From an uncultured Myxococcales bacterium (GTDB lineage: Bacteria > Myxococcota_A > UBA9042 > DTJE01), in NCBI GenBank assembly GCA_937975765.1, contig CALJUR010000060.1, positions 17,191 through 81,190 on the forward strand: a DNA stretch of 64,000 bases. Direction: 5' to 3'. How positions within the stretch are numbered: position 1 is the stretch's first letter; every line of letters begins with the position of its first letter. This document shows positions 62,748 through 64,000 of the stretch, in pieces. The notes under the pieces are model-generated. The model was given only the letters and a program-made list of their open reading frames with translations, made no database searches and had not been told where the DNA came from. The translations under genes were made by a program, and so were the position numbers.

Positions 62748-62969
62748 TCACGCCCGCCTGAGGTTTCGCTCGATGAAGGCGTTGATTTCCGATTCGGGGA
62801 TCAAACGCCGGCCGCCCCGCTTGCCTGGACGAGTTCCCAACTTCACCGACGCAATTTCGCCACGCAGACAAAGATCCCGGGCATGCCAAACCGAGATGCC
62901 CAACCGTGCCGCCGCCTGCTTGAGGGGCAGCATTGCGCCGTAGTCCTGTGATTCGCGAGTCTTGCCCAT
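62748..62969 (-). CDS. Excisionase-like DNA-binding protein
   Basis: 73 aa from ATG at 62969 (GGAGGTG upstream). A MerR/Xis-type winged helix: LPLKQAAARLGISVWHARDL, CLRGEIASVKLGTRPGKRGG, RRLIPESEINAFIERN. Such proteins direct phage excision or regulate mobile elements. The integrase fragment at 61907-62133 may be its former partner. It appears intact. Confidence 0.7.
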   Translation of the reverse strand: MGKTRESQDYGAMLPLKQAAARLGISVWHARDLCLRGEIASVKLGTRPGKRGGRRLIPESEINAFIERNLRRA

Positions 62970-63068
62970 CGCCCGCACCTCCGTTCGCGTCAGACCCTTC
63001 ATTCGTCCCCAAGGGACCCTATTGGCCCCGTTCCGGCAAACCATAAATTGTTTGAAATCCGTCGGATA

Positions 63069-63094
63069 ACACATCCGCAGGAACGGATTTGTGT
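63069..63094. repeat. Imperfect inverted repeat upstream of the excisionase gene
   Basis: ACACATCCG and CGGATTTGTGT flank six bases, with a two-base bulge. It lies between the gene at 63166 and the excisionase start. It could be an operator or a weak terminator; there is no U-tract. Confidence 0.35.
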
Positions 63095-63165
63095 GTACCT
63101 CTCGCCAGAAGGATCCAGTCTTCGATGAGACAGCGTGAGAACTGTTTCGGCGGGCTACTGGTTGG

Positions 63166-63978
63166 TCACTTCAACCGCGATCGAGATAGGCGGGCAGAGA
63201 CGCCTTCCAGCAATAGGTTCGACCACACTTCGAGCTGGTGAATGGTCAGGAAGATGGACCTGTCATAGAATTTCTGGTCGAACAACCATTGCTTCTCGAT
63301 CATCTTGACGAATTGCTTCGCCCAACGCTTGATCTGTTGAGATTGGTGCGGCAGGTCCGTCCACTGAGGTTCCGTCCATCCGCAAGCCGTGGCCAAGGCG
63401 ACCAACTCTTCGGCATTCCACGGCTGGATAATCCAGATTTCGCATCCGAACGAGTCGGATGATTCTGGTGGCATGGCGTCCTTCTTCTCCATTGATGTCA
63501 GGAACTCTTCAACATGGATACTCTTCGCCAAATCGCTCGAAATCGTATGAGGGTTAAAGGGGACCATCGAGAACTCCTCACCTACGGATACGAGCGACAT
63601 CCCCGAGAGGAAGGCAAACAGATATCCTCGCCGAAGCTTTTGCGTCTTGAGAAAGGGCGCTTGAGGGCCTGCAGGTTGTCGTTGAAAGACAAGGTACTGG
63701 CCTACCACGCTTATGATTGGAGCCAGGTGTGGGGACCTGACTACCTCACGGGTGGTAATTCCGGTTCGACTCCGAAAAGCGTCGAAAGAATCGAAGGCCT
63801 GCCGCGCCTCCTTCAGAAGCCCTATTGCCTGGCGGATCCGTTCAGGGCCCCCGAAACGCCATAACGGGGGGAGCACAACTTCGTAGCCGTGGCTCTCGGA
63901 CTCTTGAAGGAACGGTCGAACTTCCGGCTGGTTGATGGGGTCGTTCAGGCCCGGGGGAGGGGAAGTATGATCCGTCAC
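63166..63978 (-). CDS. Hypothetical protein, lower GC, possibly extending past the window
   Basis: 270 aa from GTG at 63978; the frame stays open to the window end, and the GTG has no clear ribosome site, so the true start may lie outside. Mixed alpha/beta composition with no signal peptide or membrane segment: RIRQAIGLLKEARQAFDSFD, SVVGQYLVFQR, SFGCEIWIIQPWNAEELVAL, FYDRSIFLTIHQLEVWSNLL. No family recognised. Codon use is clearly less GC-rich than the ribosomal genes, which suggests recent acquisition. It is beside phage-type genes and might be island cargo. Confidence 0.65.
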   Translation of the reverse strand: MTDHTSPPPGLNDPINQPEVRPFLQESESHGYEVVLPPLWRFGGPERIRQAIGLLKEARQAFDSFDAFRSRTGITTREVVRSPHLAPIISVVGQYLVFQRQPAGPQAPFLKTQKLRRGYLFAFLSGMSLVSVGEEFSMVPFNPHTISSDLAKSIHVEEFLTSMEKKDAMPPESSDSFGCEIWIIQPWNAEELVALATACGWTEPQWTDLPHQSQQIKRWAKQFVKMIEKQWLFDQKFYDRSIFLTIHQLEVWSNLLLEGVSARLSRSRLK

Positions 63979-64000
63979 GCTTTTTCGTCGGCGGGCCGTC

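Noticed and set aside
63745..63775. T-arm-like GGTTCGACTCC suggesting a tRNA
   Set aside because: No acceptor, D or anticodon stems can be formed around it; it lies inside the hypothetical gene at 63166-63978.

Overview
The window comes from a high-GC, Gram-negative chromosome. It carries several lipoproteins with lipobox signal peptides, acidic Asp-Leu-Pro linkers, tandem Cys-rich (CxDGxxC-type) repeats, PEGA domains, NHL repeats, ASH and VWA domains. This protein repertoire is typical of uncultured Myxococcota / former Deltaproteobacteria. That placement is an inference from protein style, not from a marker tree. Both tRNAs lack an encoded CCA, and the ribosomal proteins S4, S14 and L36 are all zinc-binding forms.

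Layout. 1-6.7 kb: three exported proteins (a partial PEGA protein, an NHL lipoprotein, and a lipoprotein with about 30 Cys-rich repeats). 6.8-13.6 kb, minus strand: a compact run of S41 protease, TPR/PEGA protein, RicT/PSP1 protein, TatD nuclease fused to a radical SAM domain, and a ComEA-like protein. 13.8-22.6 kb: a large Ig-like lipoprotein, an overlapping cofactor operon nadC-birA-coaX, an L,D-transpeptidase lipoprotein, and a 55-codon ORF coupled to mtnA. 22.7-39.9 kb, minus strand: tRNA-Glu, tRNA-Gln and a fused str-S10-spc-alpha ribosomal cluster (rpsL to rplQ) behind one strong promoter. The cluster lacks tuf, rplC, rpmD and map; the gap at rplC is the unusual one.

40.0-45.5 kb: an exonuclease/phosphatase-fold lipoprotein, then the first scar zone. 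This holds a 2.5-kb insertion element with inverted ends, truncated neighbours, copy 1 of a 0.5-kb duplicated cassette and a terminase-small-subunit fragment. 45.6-48.3 kb: an isolated pduS-pduT pair (microcompartment redox protein and Fe-S shell protein) divergent from a membrane protein. 48.4-57.2 kb: an ASH/VWA lipoprotein, a YHYH-plus-SNase nuclease, ComEC, and a Cys-rich lipoprotein.

57.3-60.2 kb: an arsenic locus (HgcB-like ferredoxin, arsR, acr3, a Cys-rich peptide, arsF-like, truncated arsG). 60.2-64 kb: the second scar zone, with cassette copy 2, broken phage gpW / portal / integrase genes, a truncated Cys-rich protein, an excisionase-like gene and a lower-GC orphan gene.

The two scar zones share the duplicated cassette and pieces of what looks like one lambdoid packaging module. 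The simplest reading is that recombination between mobile copies broke up a prophage and clipped the end of the arsenic operon.
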